A stretch of 64,000 nucleotides of DNA from Bradyrhizobium sp. AZCC 1719 (GTDB lineage Bacteria; Pseudomonadota; Alphaproteobacteria; Rhizobiales; Xanthobacteraceae), in contig NZ_JAZHRU010000001.1 in NCBI RefSeq assembly GCF_036924525.1, positions 62,001-126,000 on the forward strand, in the 5' to 3' direction. Positions within the stretch are counted from its first letter, which is position 1. Every line of letters begins with the position of its first letter. A model generated the notes under the pieces. The model worked only from the letters and a program-made list of their open reading frames with translations. It was not told where the DNA came from and did not search any database. Made by a program: the position numbers and the translations under genes. Below, one piece after another: positions 1 through 9,165 of this stretch.

Positions 1-740
1 ATGGCGCCGAGCCCGATCGCGCTTGCGGCACAGTCTCCCGCACCGCCGGCAACCACAACATCTTTCGCCATGCCCCAGCGCTTCGAAAATTCGGGAGCGA
101 GTACCGCGCTGATCTCGCTGCCTTCGACCAGGCGCGGCATGTGGTGAAGATCGAGCCCGGTGGCATGTAGCAGCAACGCAGACCAGCGGCGCTGACCGAC
201 ATCGAGCCAGAGCGTCCCGGCGGCGTCCGACATGTCCTCGACCATCTCGCCGGTCAGGCGGTAGCGCACGTAGGCCTTCGGCAGCAGCACTTTTGCCACC
301 CGCTCGAAAATCTCGGGCTCGTGGCGGGACACCCAGAGCAGCTTTGGCGCGGTGAAGCCTGGCATCGCGAGATTGCCGGCGACGGTGTGGAGCGAAGGAC
401 AGCGCCCCTCGAGCCTCTTGCATTCGGCAAGGGAGCGGCCGTCATTCCACAGGATGGCCGGACGCAGCGGACGCCCGTCCTCGCCGAGCAAGGTAGCGCC
501 GTGCATCTGGCCGGAGAGACCGATGCCACGCACCAGCGCGACGTCGCGCGGATGAGCGGACGCGAGATCGTCGACGGCGCCGATCGCCGCATCAACCCAG
601 GCGTCCGGATCCTGCTCGGACCACAGCGGTGCGGGATGCGAGAGCGCAAGCTCGCGCGCGGCTGTCGCGACGATTACGCCAGCCTCGTTCAAGAGCACCG
701 CCTTCACACCGGACGTGCCGATGTCGATCCCGAGATACAC
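1..740 (-). CDS. xylB: Xylulokinase (FGGY carbohydrate kinase), 3' end outside window
   Basis: ATP-dependent phosphorylation of D-xylulose to xylulose 5-phosphate in the cytoplasm. About 246 N-terminal residues are present; the gene runs off the window at base 1. Visible FGGY-kinase signs are the first phosphate-binding motif GIDIGTS (residues 4-10), GQMHG (77-81), WNDGRS (98-103) and AGGAGDCAASAIGLG near the window edge. I chose the GTG at 738-740 because the protein starts VYLGIDIGTS, the normal family start, and an AGGGAGGA ribosome site lies about 8 bases upstream. It follows the LacI regulator on the same strand after 82 bases, so a sugar-utilisation operon is likely. Other FGGY kinases are possible, but GQMHG and WNDGR favour xylulokinase. 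Confidence 0.88.
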   Translation of the reverse strand, partial: MYLGIDIGTSGVKAVLLNEAGVIVATAARELALSHPAPLWSEQDPDAWVDAAIGAVDDLASAHPRDVALVRGIGLSGQMHGATLLGEDGRPLRPAILWNDGRSLAECKRLEGRCPSLHTVAGNLAMPGFTAPKLLWVSRHEPEIFERVAKVLLPKAYVRYRLTGEMVEDMSDAAGTLWLDVGQRRWSALLLHATGLDLHHMPRLVEGSEISAVLAPEFSKRWGMAKDVVVAGGAGDCAASAIGLGA

Positions 741-822
741 GTCGTTGTCCTCCCTTCCGGCCCGATCGGCGATCTTTGTCGCCTTCCCAACACCGGGCCG
801 TCTTGCAAATCAGTTCTGCAGG

Positions 823-1860
823 CTACGGGAGATTGTCCCGCATCACGATGTCGATCCGGATCTTCTCCTGCTCACTCAGGATCGGCTCGCCGCGGGCGAG
901 CGCGAGCAGCACGCGCACGGCGGCGCGGGCCTCATGTCCCGGGTTTTGCGAAATCGCCGCATCCATCACGCCTTGCAACAAGAGCTTGCGCGTCAGCACG
1001 GTGACGTCGTGTCCGACGAACACTACTTGTTTCTCGCGGCCGGAATCGATCAGAGCCTTGGCAACGCCTTGCGTGCCGGCGCCGACATTGTAGAGGCCGA
1101 CGATGTCAGGATGTCTGCCGAGCAGCCGCGACATGAGCTGTTCCGAGCGCTCGTCCTCGTCGCGCCCTTCGAGCACGGGCAGCACGTTGAGCCCAGGAAA
1201 CTCCGACGCCATCACCTGATTGAAGCCGAAGATGCGCTCGGCATGGTCGCGCAGACCTTGCGAGCCGGCGACGATCGCGACCTTGCCGGATCGCGGACCA
1301 ACGAGGCGGCCGACCAGCGCGCCCGCGGTGCGCCCGGCGGCGATATTGTCGATGCCAACATAATAATGACGGCGCGACGACGGCACATCGGAGACCAGTG
1401 TCACCACCTTGGCGCCGCCATCGACGAGATCGTTGATGGCGGCCCGCACGCTCGGATGATCCAGCGCGATTACCGCGACGCCGTCATACTCGCCGGCAAG
1501 AGCCTCCAGCGAGCTCGCGAGAACGGAGGCGTCGAACACGTCGGTTGCGACCAACTCGACCGCGAGGCGGCGGGCCGACAGCCAGCCCGACATCTCGCCG
1601 AGATAGGACTGGATCTGCTGCATGAACAGGTTCGGCCCCGACGGCATCACGAAGGCGAAGCGCCGGGCACGGCCACGGGCAAGCTCGGCGCCGGCCACAT
1701 GCGGCTGGAAGGAGTTGCGCGCGATCGTCTCCTTGACGCGGCGGATCGTGTCGGGCCGCACGCCGGGGCGGTTGTGCAGGACGCGATCGACCGTCGCGAG
1801 GCTGACGCCAGCCTGGCGGGCGATGTCCCTGAGCGTGAGAGGGCCGTCCGGCTCCTTCAT
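823..1860 (-). CDS. LacI-family transcriptional regulator
   Basis: 345-residue sugar-responsive DNA-binding regulator. The N-terminal helix-turn-helix is at about residues 10-29 (LRDIARQAGVSLATVDRVLH), followed by the hinge region and a periplasmic-binding-protein-like effector domain (RRFAFVMPSG onward) to the end. Length is normal for the family. It lies directly upstream of the xylulokinase gene in the same direction, so local control of pentose or pentitol use is the simplest reading. This is inferred from position only; no operator was recognised. The ribosome site before the ATG is weak. Confidence 0.9.
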   Translation of the reverse strand: MKEPDGPLTLRDIARQAGVSLATVDRVLHNRPGVRPDTIRRVKETIARNSFQPHVAGAELARGRARRFAFVMPSGPNLFMQQIQSYLGEMSGWLSARRLAVELVATDVFDASVLASSLEALAGEYDGVAVIALDHPSVRAAINDLVDGGAKVVTLVSDVPSSRRHYYVGIDNIAAGRTAGALVGRLVGPRSGKVAIVAGSQGLRDHAERIFGFNQVMASEFPGLNVLPVLEGRDEDERSEQLMSRLLGRHPDIVGLYNVGAGTQGVAKALIDSGREKQVVFVGHDVTVLTRKLLLQGVMDAAISQNPGHEARAAVRVLLALARGEPILSEQEKIRIDIVMRDNLP

Positions 1861-1989
1861 GGGGCTGAAGGCTAGCAGAGGTAATTTGAGGTACGCAACT
1901 CATTTTGAGGAATACGGCGCAGTAGAGCATGTTCAGGGCCACCGCCGTGGAGCGGGGGCTGCATCCCAGAAGGCTGAACTGCGGCACCG

Positions 1990-2592
1990 TCAACGTTTCG
2001 TCGACTGTTCCTCGAAAACCTTAACAGAAACGTTCGCCACTTGCCGCAGTGCTTCGCGATCGGCGCCCGATGATGCCATCACGCCCATGCCGGCGGATAC
2101 CGCCGAGAGATAGCGCGCCAGCGCGGCAGCGTCGGCGGTCTGCTTCAGATCGCCCTCCTTCTTCGCCCTGACGAAGCGTTCGCGCAGCTGATCCTCGGTC
2201 AGTGCACGGCGCGCTGCGAGCTCGAAGGGAACGTTCTCCGAACCGGTGCCGCAGGCAAGGCCTCCCTGCACGAGCAGGCAACCAGGCGGATTGTCGGGAT
2301 CGGTTTGGCTGTCTGCGGTGCCCATGAGCATCCGCTCCGCGACGTCGCGGGCGGTCGGCGCGCTCAAAACCCCCTCCATCCAGGCCGCACGTTTGGCCGT
2401 GTACCGGTCGAGGGCAGCCTTCAGGAGACCTTCCTTATTTCCAAATGCCGCATAGAGGCTCGGCGGGTTAATGCCCATCGCCTCGGTAAGCTGGGCAATG
2501 GTCGCGCCCTCATAGCCATGTCTCCAGAAGACTTCCATGGCCTGATCCAATGCGGCATCGGCGTCGAATTCTCTCGGGCGTCCCATGGCCAT
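1990..2592 (-). CDS. TetR/AcrR-family repressor, divergent from RND pump
   Basis: 200 residues. The N-terminal TetR DNA-binding domain contains a helix-turn-helix around residues 26-47 (TIAQLTEAMGINPPSLYAAF), followed by a ligand-binding domain that includes CLLVQGG. An AAGGGAG ribosome site 8 bases upstream supports the ATG at 2592. It is transcribed away from the efflux genes starting at 2795, the usual arrangement for a local repressor of an RND pump. A TGTAG-N6-CTACA palindrome lies just before the pump start. The inducer is unknown. Confidence 0.88.
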   Translation of the reverse strand: MAMGRPREFDADAALDQAMEVFWRHGYEGATIAQLTEAMGINPPSLYAAFGNKEGLLKAALDRYTAKRAAWMEGVLSAPTARDVAERMLMGTADSQTDPDNPPGCLLVQGGLACGTGSENVPFELAARRALTEDQLRERFVRAKKEGDLKQTADAAALARYLSAVSAGMGVMASSGADREALRQVANVSVKVFEEQSTKR

Positions 2593-2735
2593 TCGCGTTA
2601 CTCCCTTGAAGTCGACGCCGTTTTCCGCTCGGCTTCAACCCTCTAACCTTTTGATTTGTCGTGGTTCTTTTATTTGATTTCCAGTCTTGCGGCTTGCCGA
2701 CATAAGATTTTCGTAGTGTGCAGTACATAAGTATC

Positions 2736-2778
2736 TTGCGGACCGTCGTCCAGCTCCATATCTGTAGCGAACACTACA
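2736..2778 (+). promoter_or_regulatory. Candidate efflux promoter with TetR operator
   Basis: The inverted repeat TGTAGCGAACACTACA at 2763-2778 (5-base arms, 6-base centre) lies 16 bases before the efflux start codon. A possible -35 TTGCGG (2736-2741) and -10 TATCTG (2759-2764), 17 bases apart, place the palindrome at the end of the -10, where a repressor could block initiation. A further GTAGTGT at 2713-2719 is the reverse complement of ACACTAC at 2771-2777. The promoter boxes are weak matches; the palindrome is the firmer part. Confidence 0.45.
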
Positions 2779-2794
2779 TTTATGGAGCGCGCAA

Positions 2795-4036
2795 ATGCCC
2801 CCATCCACCACTACCTTCCGTTCCGGTCGATTCAGACGCGTTGTCGGCGGCGTTGCCATCATCGGCGTCCTCGCGGCGGCCGCTTCGATCGCGAGCGGCC
2901 GCTATTTTCATGCAGCCCAGGCGACCACCGGAACCGCACCCGAGCAGGCCGTCTCCGTCACGATCGCGGTGATCGAGCCGCGTCGGACCGCGCTGTGGGA
3001 TGATTTCTCTGGACGCCTCGAAGCCGTCAACCGCGTCGAGCTCCGCCCACGTGTCGCTGGCGCAATCCTGTCGGCCAACTTTGCCGAGGGCGCGCTGGTG
3101 AAAGCCGGCGATATCCTGTTCAAGATTGATCCGGCGCCCTACGCCGCCGAAGTGGATAAGGCGAGCGCGCAGCTCGAGGCAGCAAAGGCGCGCGCGATCT
3201 TCACTGCGAGCGAAGTCGAGCGCGGCGCACAGCTCGTCGGCAACGCCGTCGTCACGCGGCGCGATTTCGATCAGCGCGACAACGCCAATCGCGAAGCGCT
3301 CGCCAATGTGAAGGCGGCCGAGGCGACGCTACAGACTGCAAAGCTCAATCTCGACTACACCGAAGTCCGCGCACCCGTCGATGGCCGCGTCGGCAAGATC
3401 GAGGTGACCGTCGGAAATCTCGTGGCCGCAGGGACCGCCTCCCCGGTCCTGACCTCTCTGGTCTCTGTCAACCCGATCTATGCGAGTTTCGATGCGGACG
3501 AAGAGATCGTGCTGCGGGCGCTGAATTCCATCGCAGATAGTTCGGGCAAGCGCGGCAATCTTGATCAAATACCCGTCGAGATGACCACCTCTGGCGGCAC
3601 ATCGGCCAAAGGCCATATCCAGTTGATCGACAACCAGGTCAATGGTCAGAGCGGCACCATACGCGTCCGCGCGGTATTCCAGAACGAGTATGGACGCCTC
3701 ATTCCGGGTCAGTTCGCGCGAGTGCGGATGGGCCAGCCGCAGCAACAGACACTGGTGATGATCGACGAGCGAGCCATCGGTACCGATCAGGATAAGAAGT
3801 TCGTTATGGTGGTCAGCGATGATAACCGCGCGGTCTATCGCGGAATAACGCTCGGCGGCGCCGTCGACGGGCTCCGCATCGTGACGGGTGGCCTGAAATC
3901 CGGTGACCGCATCGTCGTGAACGGCCTACAGCGGGTACGCCCGGGCGCGCTCCTGAAGACCGAAATTGCGGAGATGGGCTCGCGCGGACCGCAGCAAGCA
4001 TCGAACGCCGGCAGCCGGCAAATCGTGCAGCGCTAA
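2795..4036 (+). CDS. RND efflux periplasmic adaptor (MexE/BepD-like)
   Basis: 413-residue membrane fusion protein linking the inner-membrane pump to an outer-membrane channel. An N-terminal hydrophobic segment (about residues 15-35) acts as signal or anchor. The barrel-sandwich half-motifs RPRVAGAI and ILFKIDPAPY, the coiled-coil hairpin (about 115-180) and the second lipoyl half YTEVRAPVDGRVGKIEVTVG follow in family order. The C-terminal beta-barrel and membrane-proximal domains include LIPGQFARVRM. GGAG 8 bases upstream supports the start. The pump gene follows after 26 bases. Substrates cannot be read from sequence. Confidence 0.9.
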   Translation: MPPSTTTFRSGRFRRVVGGVAIIGVLAAAASIASGRYFHAAQATTGTAPEQAVSVTIAVIEPRRTALWDDFSGRLEAVNRVELRPRVAGAILSANFAEGALVKAGDILFKIDPAPYAAEVDKASAQLEAAKARAIFTASEVERGAQLVGNAVVTRRDFDQRDNANREALANVKAAEATLQTAKLNLDYTEVRAPVDGRVGKIEVTVGNLVAAGTASPVLTSLVSVNPIYASFDADEEIVLRALNSIADSSGKRGNLDQIPVEMTTSGGTSAKGHIQLIDNQVNGQSGTIRVRAVFQNEYGRLIPGQFARVRMGQPQQQTLVMIDERAIGTDQDKKFVMVVSDDNRAVYRGITLGGAVDGLRIVTGGLKSGDRIVVNGLQRVRPGALLKTEIAEMGSRGPQQASNAGSRQIVQR

Positions 4037-4062
4037 CGACCGTCAGCGCTTGGGGCATCGCA

Positions 4063-7000
4063 ATGAATCTCTCAAAGTTCTTCATCGATCGGCCGATTTT
4101 TGCCGGTGTGCTTTCGATCGTGATCTTCCTGGCCGGCCTGATCTCGCTCTTTGCCATGCCGATCTCGGAGTATCCGGACGTCGTGCCGCCCTCCGTGGTG
4201 GTGCGCGCGACATACCCCGGCGCCAATCCGAAGGTGATCGCGGAAACAGTGGCAACGCCGATCGAGGAACAGATCAACGGCGTCGAGAACATGCTCTACA
4301 TGAGCAGCCAGGCAACCACCGACGGGGCGATGACGCTGACAGTGACGTTCCGCCTCGGCACCGATCCTGACAAGGCGACACAGCTTGTGCAGAACCGCGT
4401 GCAGCAGGCCGAACCGCGCCTGCCGGCGGTAGTTCGCCAGCTCGGGATTATCACCAAGAAGAGCTCGCCCGACCTTACCATGGTCGTGCACCTGCTGTCG
4501 CCAAACAACCGCTACGACATGACGTATCTCCGCAACTACGCGGTGCTGAACGTCAAGGACCGCCTTGCGCGGATCGACGGCGTCGGTGATGTCCAGCTAT
4601 ACGGTTCCGGCGACTACTCGATGCGTGTCTGGGTCGACCCGCAGAAGGCCGCCGAGCACGGCCTGACCGCAAGCGACATCGTGAGGGCGATCCAGGCGCA
4701 GAACGTCGAGGCCGCCGCCGGCGTGGTCGGCTCCTCGCCGAGCGTCAAGGGCATCGACCTTCAGATGTCGGTCAACGCCGAAGGTCGGCTCGCGAGTGAA
4801 GAACAGTTCGGCGACATCGTGGTCAAGACCGGTTCGCGCGGCGAGGTGGTGCGGCTGCGTGACGTCGCGCGCATCGAATTAGGTGCGTCCGAATACGGCC
4901 TGCGCTCGCTGCTGGACAACAAGCAGGCCGTGGCGATCCCGATCTTCCAGGCGCCGGGCTCCAATGCGCTCCAGATCTCCGACCACGTCCGCGCCACCAT
5001 GGCCGAGATCAAGAAGAACATGCCCGAGGGCGTATCCTACCAGATCGTCTACGACCCCACACAGTTCGTGCGCTCGTCGATCGAGGCGGTGATCCACACG
5101 CTGCTGGAAGCGATCGCGCTGGTGGTACTGGTGGTCATCCTGTTCCTCCAGACCTGGCGGGCTTCCATCATTCCGCTCCTGGCCGTGCCAGTGTCGATCG
5201 TCGGCACGTTTGCCGTGATGCATATGTTCGGCTTCTCCATCAATGCGCTCAGCCTGTTCGGCCTTGTGCTCGCGATCGGCATCGTCGTCGACGACGCTAT
5301 CGTCGTGGTCGAGAACGTCGAGCGCAACATCGAGGCCGGGCTGTCGCCGCGAGACGCAACCTACCAGGCAATGCGGGAGGTCTCCGGCCCCATCATCGCA
5401 ATCGCTCTGGTCTTGATTGCCGTATTCGTTCCCCTCGCCTTCATCTCCGGCCTCACCGGGCAATTCTACAAGCAGTTCGCGCTGACGATCGCAATTTCGA
5501 CCGTGATCTCCGCGATCAACTCCCTGACGTTGTCGCCGGCATTGTCGGCGTTACTGCTCAAGGGCCACAATGAGCCCAAGGACAGGCTTACCCTCGTTCT
5601 GGAAAAAGGGCTCGGCTGGTTCTTCCGCGGCTTCAACCGCGCCTTCGCGCGCGCCTCGGAGAATTATAGCGGCAGCGTGTCCAAAGTGATCTCCCGCAAG
5701 GCGGCGGTGATGGGCGCCTATGTGCTCCTGATTGGCCTGACCGCCCTGCTCTTCCAGCAGGTGCCGAGCGGCTTCGTTCCGGGTCAGGACAAGCAGTACC
5801 TCGTCGGCTTCGCACGCCTGCCCGACGGCGCCACGCTCGACCGCACCGAAGAGGTCATCCGCAAGATGAGCGACATTGCGCTGACGCAGCCCGGCGTCGA
5901 GAGCTCGGTGGCGTTTCCCGGCCTGTCGATCTCCGGCTTCACCAACTCCTCCAACGCCGGAATCGTGTTCTCCACGTTGAAGCCGTTCGACGAGCGCAAC
6001 GATCCCGCGTTGAGTGGCCCCGCGATCGCGGCCGAGCTGAACAAGAAATATGCCGGGATCCAGGAAGCCTTCATCGCCATGTTCCCGCCGCCGCCGGTCA
6101 ACGGGCTCGGCACCATCGGCGGCTTCAAGCTCCAGATCGAGGACCGCGCGGGCCTCGGCTATGACGCGCTGAACGAGGCGACAAAGGCGTTCATGGCCGC
6201 GATGCAGAAGGCACCGGAAATCGCCGGCGTCTTCTCGAGCTTCCAGGTAAACGTGCCACAGTTGTTCGCCGACATTGACCGCACCAAGGCCTTGCAGCTC
6301 GGCGTGCCCGTGACAGAGGTCTTCAACACGCTGCAGATCTATCTGGGCTCGTACTACGTCAACGACTTCAACAAATTTGGCCGCACCTATTCGGTCCGTG
6401 TGCAGGCCGACGCGCCGTTCCGCGCGCGGGCCGACGACATCAGGCAATTGAAGGTGCGCTCGTCTTCCGGCGACATGATCCCGCTCTCGGCGCTCTTGAA
6501 GATTCGCCAGAGCGCCGGGCCTGAACGCGCGATCCGTTACAACGGTTTCTTGTCCTCCGACATCAACGCCGCAGCAGCGCCCGGCTATTCCTCCGGCCAG
6601 GCCCAGGAAGCGGCCACGCGCATCGCCGCCGAAGTGCTACCGCCTGGCTTCGCCTTTGAATGGACCGACCTGACCTATCAGGAGTTCATCGCCGGCAACT
6701 CCGGCATCTGGGTTTTTCCACTCGCGATCCTCCTCGTGTTCCTGGTGCTGGCTGCGCTCTATGAGAGCCTGACCCTACCCATGTCGATCATCATGATCGT
6801 GCCAATGGGGTTGCTTGCCGCGATGTTCGGCGTCTGGATGTCGAACGGCGACAATAACGTCTTCACCCAGATCGGGTTGATCGTGCTGGTGGGATTGTCT
6901 GCCAAGAACGCGATCCTTATCGTCGAGTTCGCGCGCGAACTGGAGTTCGCAGGTCGTTCGCCGATCCGGGCAGCGATCGAGGCAAGCCGCCTGCGGCTGC

Positions 7001-7251
7001 GTCCGATCCTGATGACCTCGATGGCATTTATCATGGGCGTCTTGCCTCTGGTGCTCTCGACCGGCGCCGGTTCGGAAATGCGCCGAGCTATGGGCGTGGC
7101 CGTCTTCTCTGGCATGATAGGCGTCACGGTGTTTGGCCTGTTCCTGACACCCGTGTTCTATGTTCTGTTGCGCACCGTCACGGGACTGAAGCCACTGACC
7201 AACCATTCCGCCAATGCAGCGCCCGGTAACGCGCCGGAGCCCGGGCGCTAA
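4063..7251 (+). CDS. RND multidrug efflux transporter (HAE1 family, MexF/BepE-like)
   Basis: 1062-residue inner-membrane proton/drug antiporter. It has the HAE1 start MNLSKFFIDRPIFAGVLSI, two large periplasmic loops and about 12 membrane helices. The TM4 motif GIVVDDAIVVVENVERN carries the paired aspartates of the proton relay. A second half-repeat is seen in GLSAKNAILIVEFARE. Full family length, no frameshift. It forms an operon with the adaptor gene. No outer-membrane factor gene follows, so the pump probably borrows a TolC-like channel encoded elsewhere. Confidence 0.93.
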   Translation: MNLSKFFIDRPIFAGVLSIVIFLAGLISLFAMPISEYPDVVPPSVVVRATYPGANPKVIAETVATPIEEQINGVENMLYMSSQATTDGAMTLTVTFRLGTDPDKATQLVQNRVQQAEPRLPAVVRQLGIITKKSSPDLTMVVHLLSPNNRYDMTYLRNYAVLNVKDRLARIDGVGDVQLYGSGDYSMRVWVDPQKAAEHGLTASDIVRAIQAQNVEAAAGVVGSSPSVKGIDLQMSVNAEGRLASEEQFGDIVVKTGSRGEVVRLRDVARIELGASEYGLRSLLDNKQAVAIPIFQAPGSNALQISDHVRATMAEIKKNMPEGVSYQIVYDPTQFVRSSIEAVIHTLLEAIALVVLVVILFLQTWRASIIPLLAVPVSIVGTFAVMHMFGFSINALSLFGLVLAIGIVVDDAIVVVENVERNIEAGLSPRDATYQAMREVSGPIIAIALVLIAVFVPLAFISGLTGQFYKQFALTIAISTVISAINSLTLSPALSALLLKGHNEPKDRLTLVLEKGLGWFFRGFNRAFARASENYSGSVSKVISRKAAVMGAYVLLIGLTALLFQQVPSGFVPGQDKQYLVGFARLPDGATLDRTEEVIRKMSDIALTQPGVESSVAFPGLSISGFTNSSNAGIVFSTLKPFDERNDPALSGPAIAAELNKKYAGIQEAFIAMFPPPPVNGLGTIGGFKLQIEDRAGLGYDALNEATKAFMAAMQKAPEIAGVFSSFQVNVPQLFADIDRTKALQLGVPVTEVFNTLQIYLGSYYVNDFNKFGRTYSVRVQADAPFRARADDIRQLKVRSSSGDMIPLSALLKIRQSAGPERAIRYNGFLSSDINAAAAPGYSSGQAQEAATRIAAEVLPPGFAFEWTDLTYQEFIAGNSGIWVFPLAILLVFLVLAALYESLTLPMSIIMIVPMGLLAAMFGVWMSNGDNNVFTQIGLIVLVGLSAKNAILIVEFARELEFAGRSPIRAAIEASRLRLRPILMTSMAFIMGVLPLVLSTGAGSEMRRAMGVAVFSGMIGVTVFGLFLTPVFYVLLRTVTGLKPLTNHSANAAPGNAPEPGR

Positions 7252-7572
7252 CAGTGGTTGGCCGCGGCCAAACGTCGAGCGCCCGTAGGACGCGGAACGC
7301 TTGCGCGCCGCGGCCCTTCGGCGAGGGGCAGAACGAGCCGCGCAGATCGACGAATAGATCAATCTCGACGAGTACGACCCGCCTTGTGTGCTCGAGTAGG
7401 CTTGCGACTGCACCGGCGCCTTTTATTGGCGTTATGGACCAGTGAATTTCTTGCTGGTCTGAGCGCTGTTCTCAAATCGTTGAAATTTTTGGCTACCATC
7501 CATCTCATGGATAGCAGGCGTTGTTGGCAAGGCGGCCGTCGCCTGCACCTCAGTCAGCCGGCGGCAGCCTTC
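7252..7572. other. Intergenic stretch, no gene seen
   Basis: I find no convincing coding signal in these 321 bases. A perfect palindrome TTGGCCGCGGCCAA sits six bases after the RND stop codon and could form a hairpin at the 3' end of the efflux mRNA, but no T-run follows it. The rest leads into the decayed gene pair. Confidence 0.4.
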
Positions 7573-7775
7573 TCATATCGGTGCAAGTTGGGCGTGATCG
7601 GGCTCAGGAGCGGCGCCATAAGACAGCAAGTCGCCTTGCCAATGACTGCGTTTCAGGAATTGCTCCCACGTCAACACATGCGGATCGATTTTCCGGCTCC
7701 ACGTCAGGTCGCGCTCGGGGCGAAGTAGCCATACTCGACGGCGTATTCGACCATGCCCACCAACTCGCTCATTCC
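7573..7775 (-). pseudogene. C-terminal remnant of a lost gene, frameshifted
   Basis: Two adjacent reading frames on this strand together read like one protein tail: SELVGMVEYAVEYGYFAP (about 7770-7723) in one frame and then ERDLTWSRKIDPHVLTWEQF and on to LAPI-stop at 7573 in another. Adding one C at the run GCCCC near 7726 would join them as ...YFAP-ERDLTW.... The whole upstream part of the gene is missing: readable sequence stops near 7775, exactly where the truncated LysR sequence begins on the other strand. The tail is reminiscent of NAD(P)-binding oxidoreductases that often stand divergent to LysR genes, but I do not firmly recognise the family. Confidence 0.5.
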
Positions 7776-8511
7776 CGCACAGCGAGGGATGACACCGACC
7801 GCCAAGGCAATCGAACTGCTCGACTCGTTGCGCCAGGCGCTCGACCAGGTTCGCGCCACCGTCGCCACGCACAGGAACTTCGATCCCGCCAAGGCCAAGC
7901 TAACCGTCGCCATCGCCTGCACAGACTATTTGCAGGCAGCGGTGATCAAGCCGCTCGTCGTGGAACTCAGAACACGGGCACCCGGGGTGCGTGTGGCGCT
8001 GCGCAATCTGGATCTGCCGCAGCTGGAGGCGCAGATGGCACGCGGTGAAGTCGACCTGGTGCTGATGACACCACAGGATGCGCCGCCCAGTCTTCGTACC
8101 AGGCATCTGTTCGACGAACGCTATGTGCTTATCGGCCGCCGCAAGCATCCGCGACTACGGAAAGGGATCACGGTCGAAGAATTTGCCAGGCTGGAGCACG
8201 TGGTCGTGTCCCTTGGTGGCGGCGGCTTCGCGACACCGGTGGATAGCGCTTTGGCTGCTCTCGGATACAAGCGCAATGCGGTGCTATCTGCCGCTTCATT
8301 CTTGTTCGTTCCCGAAATCGTGTCTAGCTCGGACTTCGTGGCTCTGGTGCCGGAAAGGCTGGTACGCGACCGTTCCGACACGCTCAAGGTGATGGACTGT
8401 CCGTTCCCCGTGGAAGGCTTCGCCGTCGGGATGGTGTGGCACGAGCGCAGTCAGGGACACAGCGGACAACGCTGGATCCGAGAGGCGATCGCCTCACTGA
8501 TCAATGCTTAG
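7753..8511 (+). pseudogene. LysR-family regulator lacking its DNA-binding domain
   Basis: The 252-residue open frame matches the linker helix and complete effector-binding domain of a LysR regulator (AQRGMTPTAKAIELLDSLRQ, then LTVAIACTDYLQAAVIKPL to the end). The roughly 55-60 residue N-terminal winged helix-turn-helix that should precede RGMTPTA is absent, and no upstream frame supplies it. LysR-like sequence starts near base 7776; residues before that (MPTNSLIP) are read through foreign sequence. Without the HTH it cannot act as a normal LysR activator, so I call it a broken gene; production of a stand-alone effector domain is possible. Confidence 0.75.
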
Positions 8512-8633
8512 GTCAGGCCAGCAGCCGAATATTTCGCGCTGTATTTCTACTCGCTCGCCATTGACGACGAACTAGGGGGCCCGATCCGGCCTGCATCGTA
8601 CAATATCGTGGATCATCGCAGGATATCGCAGCT

Positions 8634-8680
8634 TGGCGCTCCCTAGGGGAATCGAACCCCTGTTTCAGCTTTGAGAGGGC
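8634..8680 (-). other. tRNA 3'-end-like fragment (candidate att remnant)
   Basis: On this strand the sequence has a perfect T-arm (AGGGG, loop TTCGATT, CCCCT; 8645-8661), then an acceptor-like AGGGAGC (8644-8638), a G discriminator (8637) and an encoded CCA (8636-8634). The matching 5' acceptor strand (GCTCCCT) is not found in the next 100 bases, so this is only the 3' part of a tRNA-like gene. Such fragments are typical scars where elements integrate into tRNA genes. No integrase gene is nearby. The tRNA identity was not resolved. Confidence 0.5.
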
Positions 8681-8835
8681 CAAGTCTGATCCGTTTGGTG
8701 GTCATCGCAAAGCGAGTTCGGCGATGAAAGACACTTTCACCTTGTCGCCCTGCGGGCCCGGAATGATCGACCTCGCGGCGGCCTGTGTGCTCCTATCCCG
8801 ATCACATTGTAAAGAACGGACTGCTCGACCGGTCG

Positions 8836-8884
8836 AAAAAAACACCGTTTGAAAAACCGCTTTAATTCGGCCTTCTCAAACGGT
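8836..8884 (-). terminator. Intrinsic terminator downstream of tRNA-Lys
   Basis: Read on the minus strand, ACCGTTTGA (8884-8876) can pair over 9 bases with TCAAACGGT (8852-8844). The stem is followed after one base by seven T residues (8842-8836). It lies about 25 bases beyond the 3' end of the tRNA, the right place and orientation to end that transcript. Confidence 0.75.
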
Positions 8885-8910
8885 TTCTCTGGCGAAGTCC
8901 TTGCGAGGCT

Positions 8911-8986
<76 letters not shown>

Positions 8987-9102
8987 GGATGTTTGAAGTC
9001 CGGCAAGCCCTCGCGAGAGGGCGTCGTTTAGCAAAGCGATCCCGGGATGTCCAGCAAGCTGGCCGGAGTTTTCCCGGGCTTTGGCCGAGAGCCGGAACGG
9101 CA

Positions 9103-9129
9103 AAAAGCCGCTGGATTTCAGCGGCTTTT
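9103..9129 (-). terminator. Terminator after the Spy-like gene
   Basis: A perfect 11-base stem, AAAAGCCGCTG and CAGCGGCTTTT, surrounds a 5-base loop. The A and T tracts at the two ends make it work in either direction. It lies 37 bases beyond the stop codon of the Spy-like gene and between that gene and the tRNA-Lys transcript. Confidence 0.8.
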
Positions 9130-9165
9130 CGCCCATGTTCGGATCGGGCGCCGATCAGGGGCGCC

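Noticed and set aside
7252-7300. Factor-independent terminator after the RND gene
   Set aside because: TTGGCCGCGGCCAA is a perfect palindrome but has no loop of normal size and no T-run after it.
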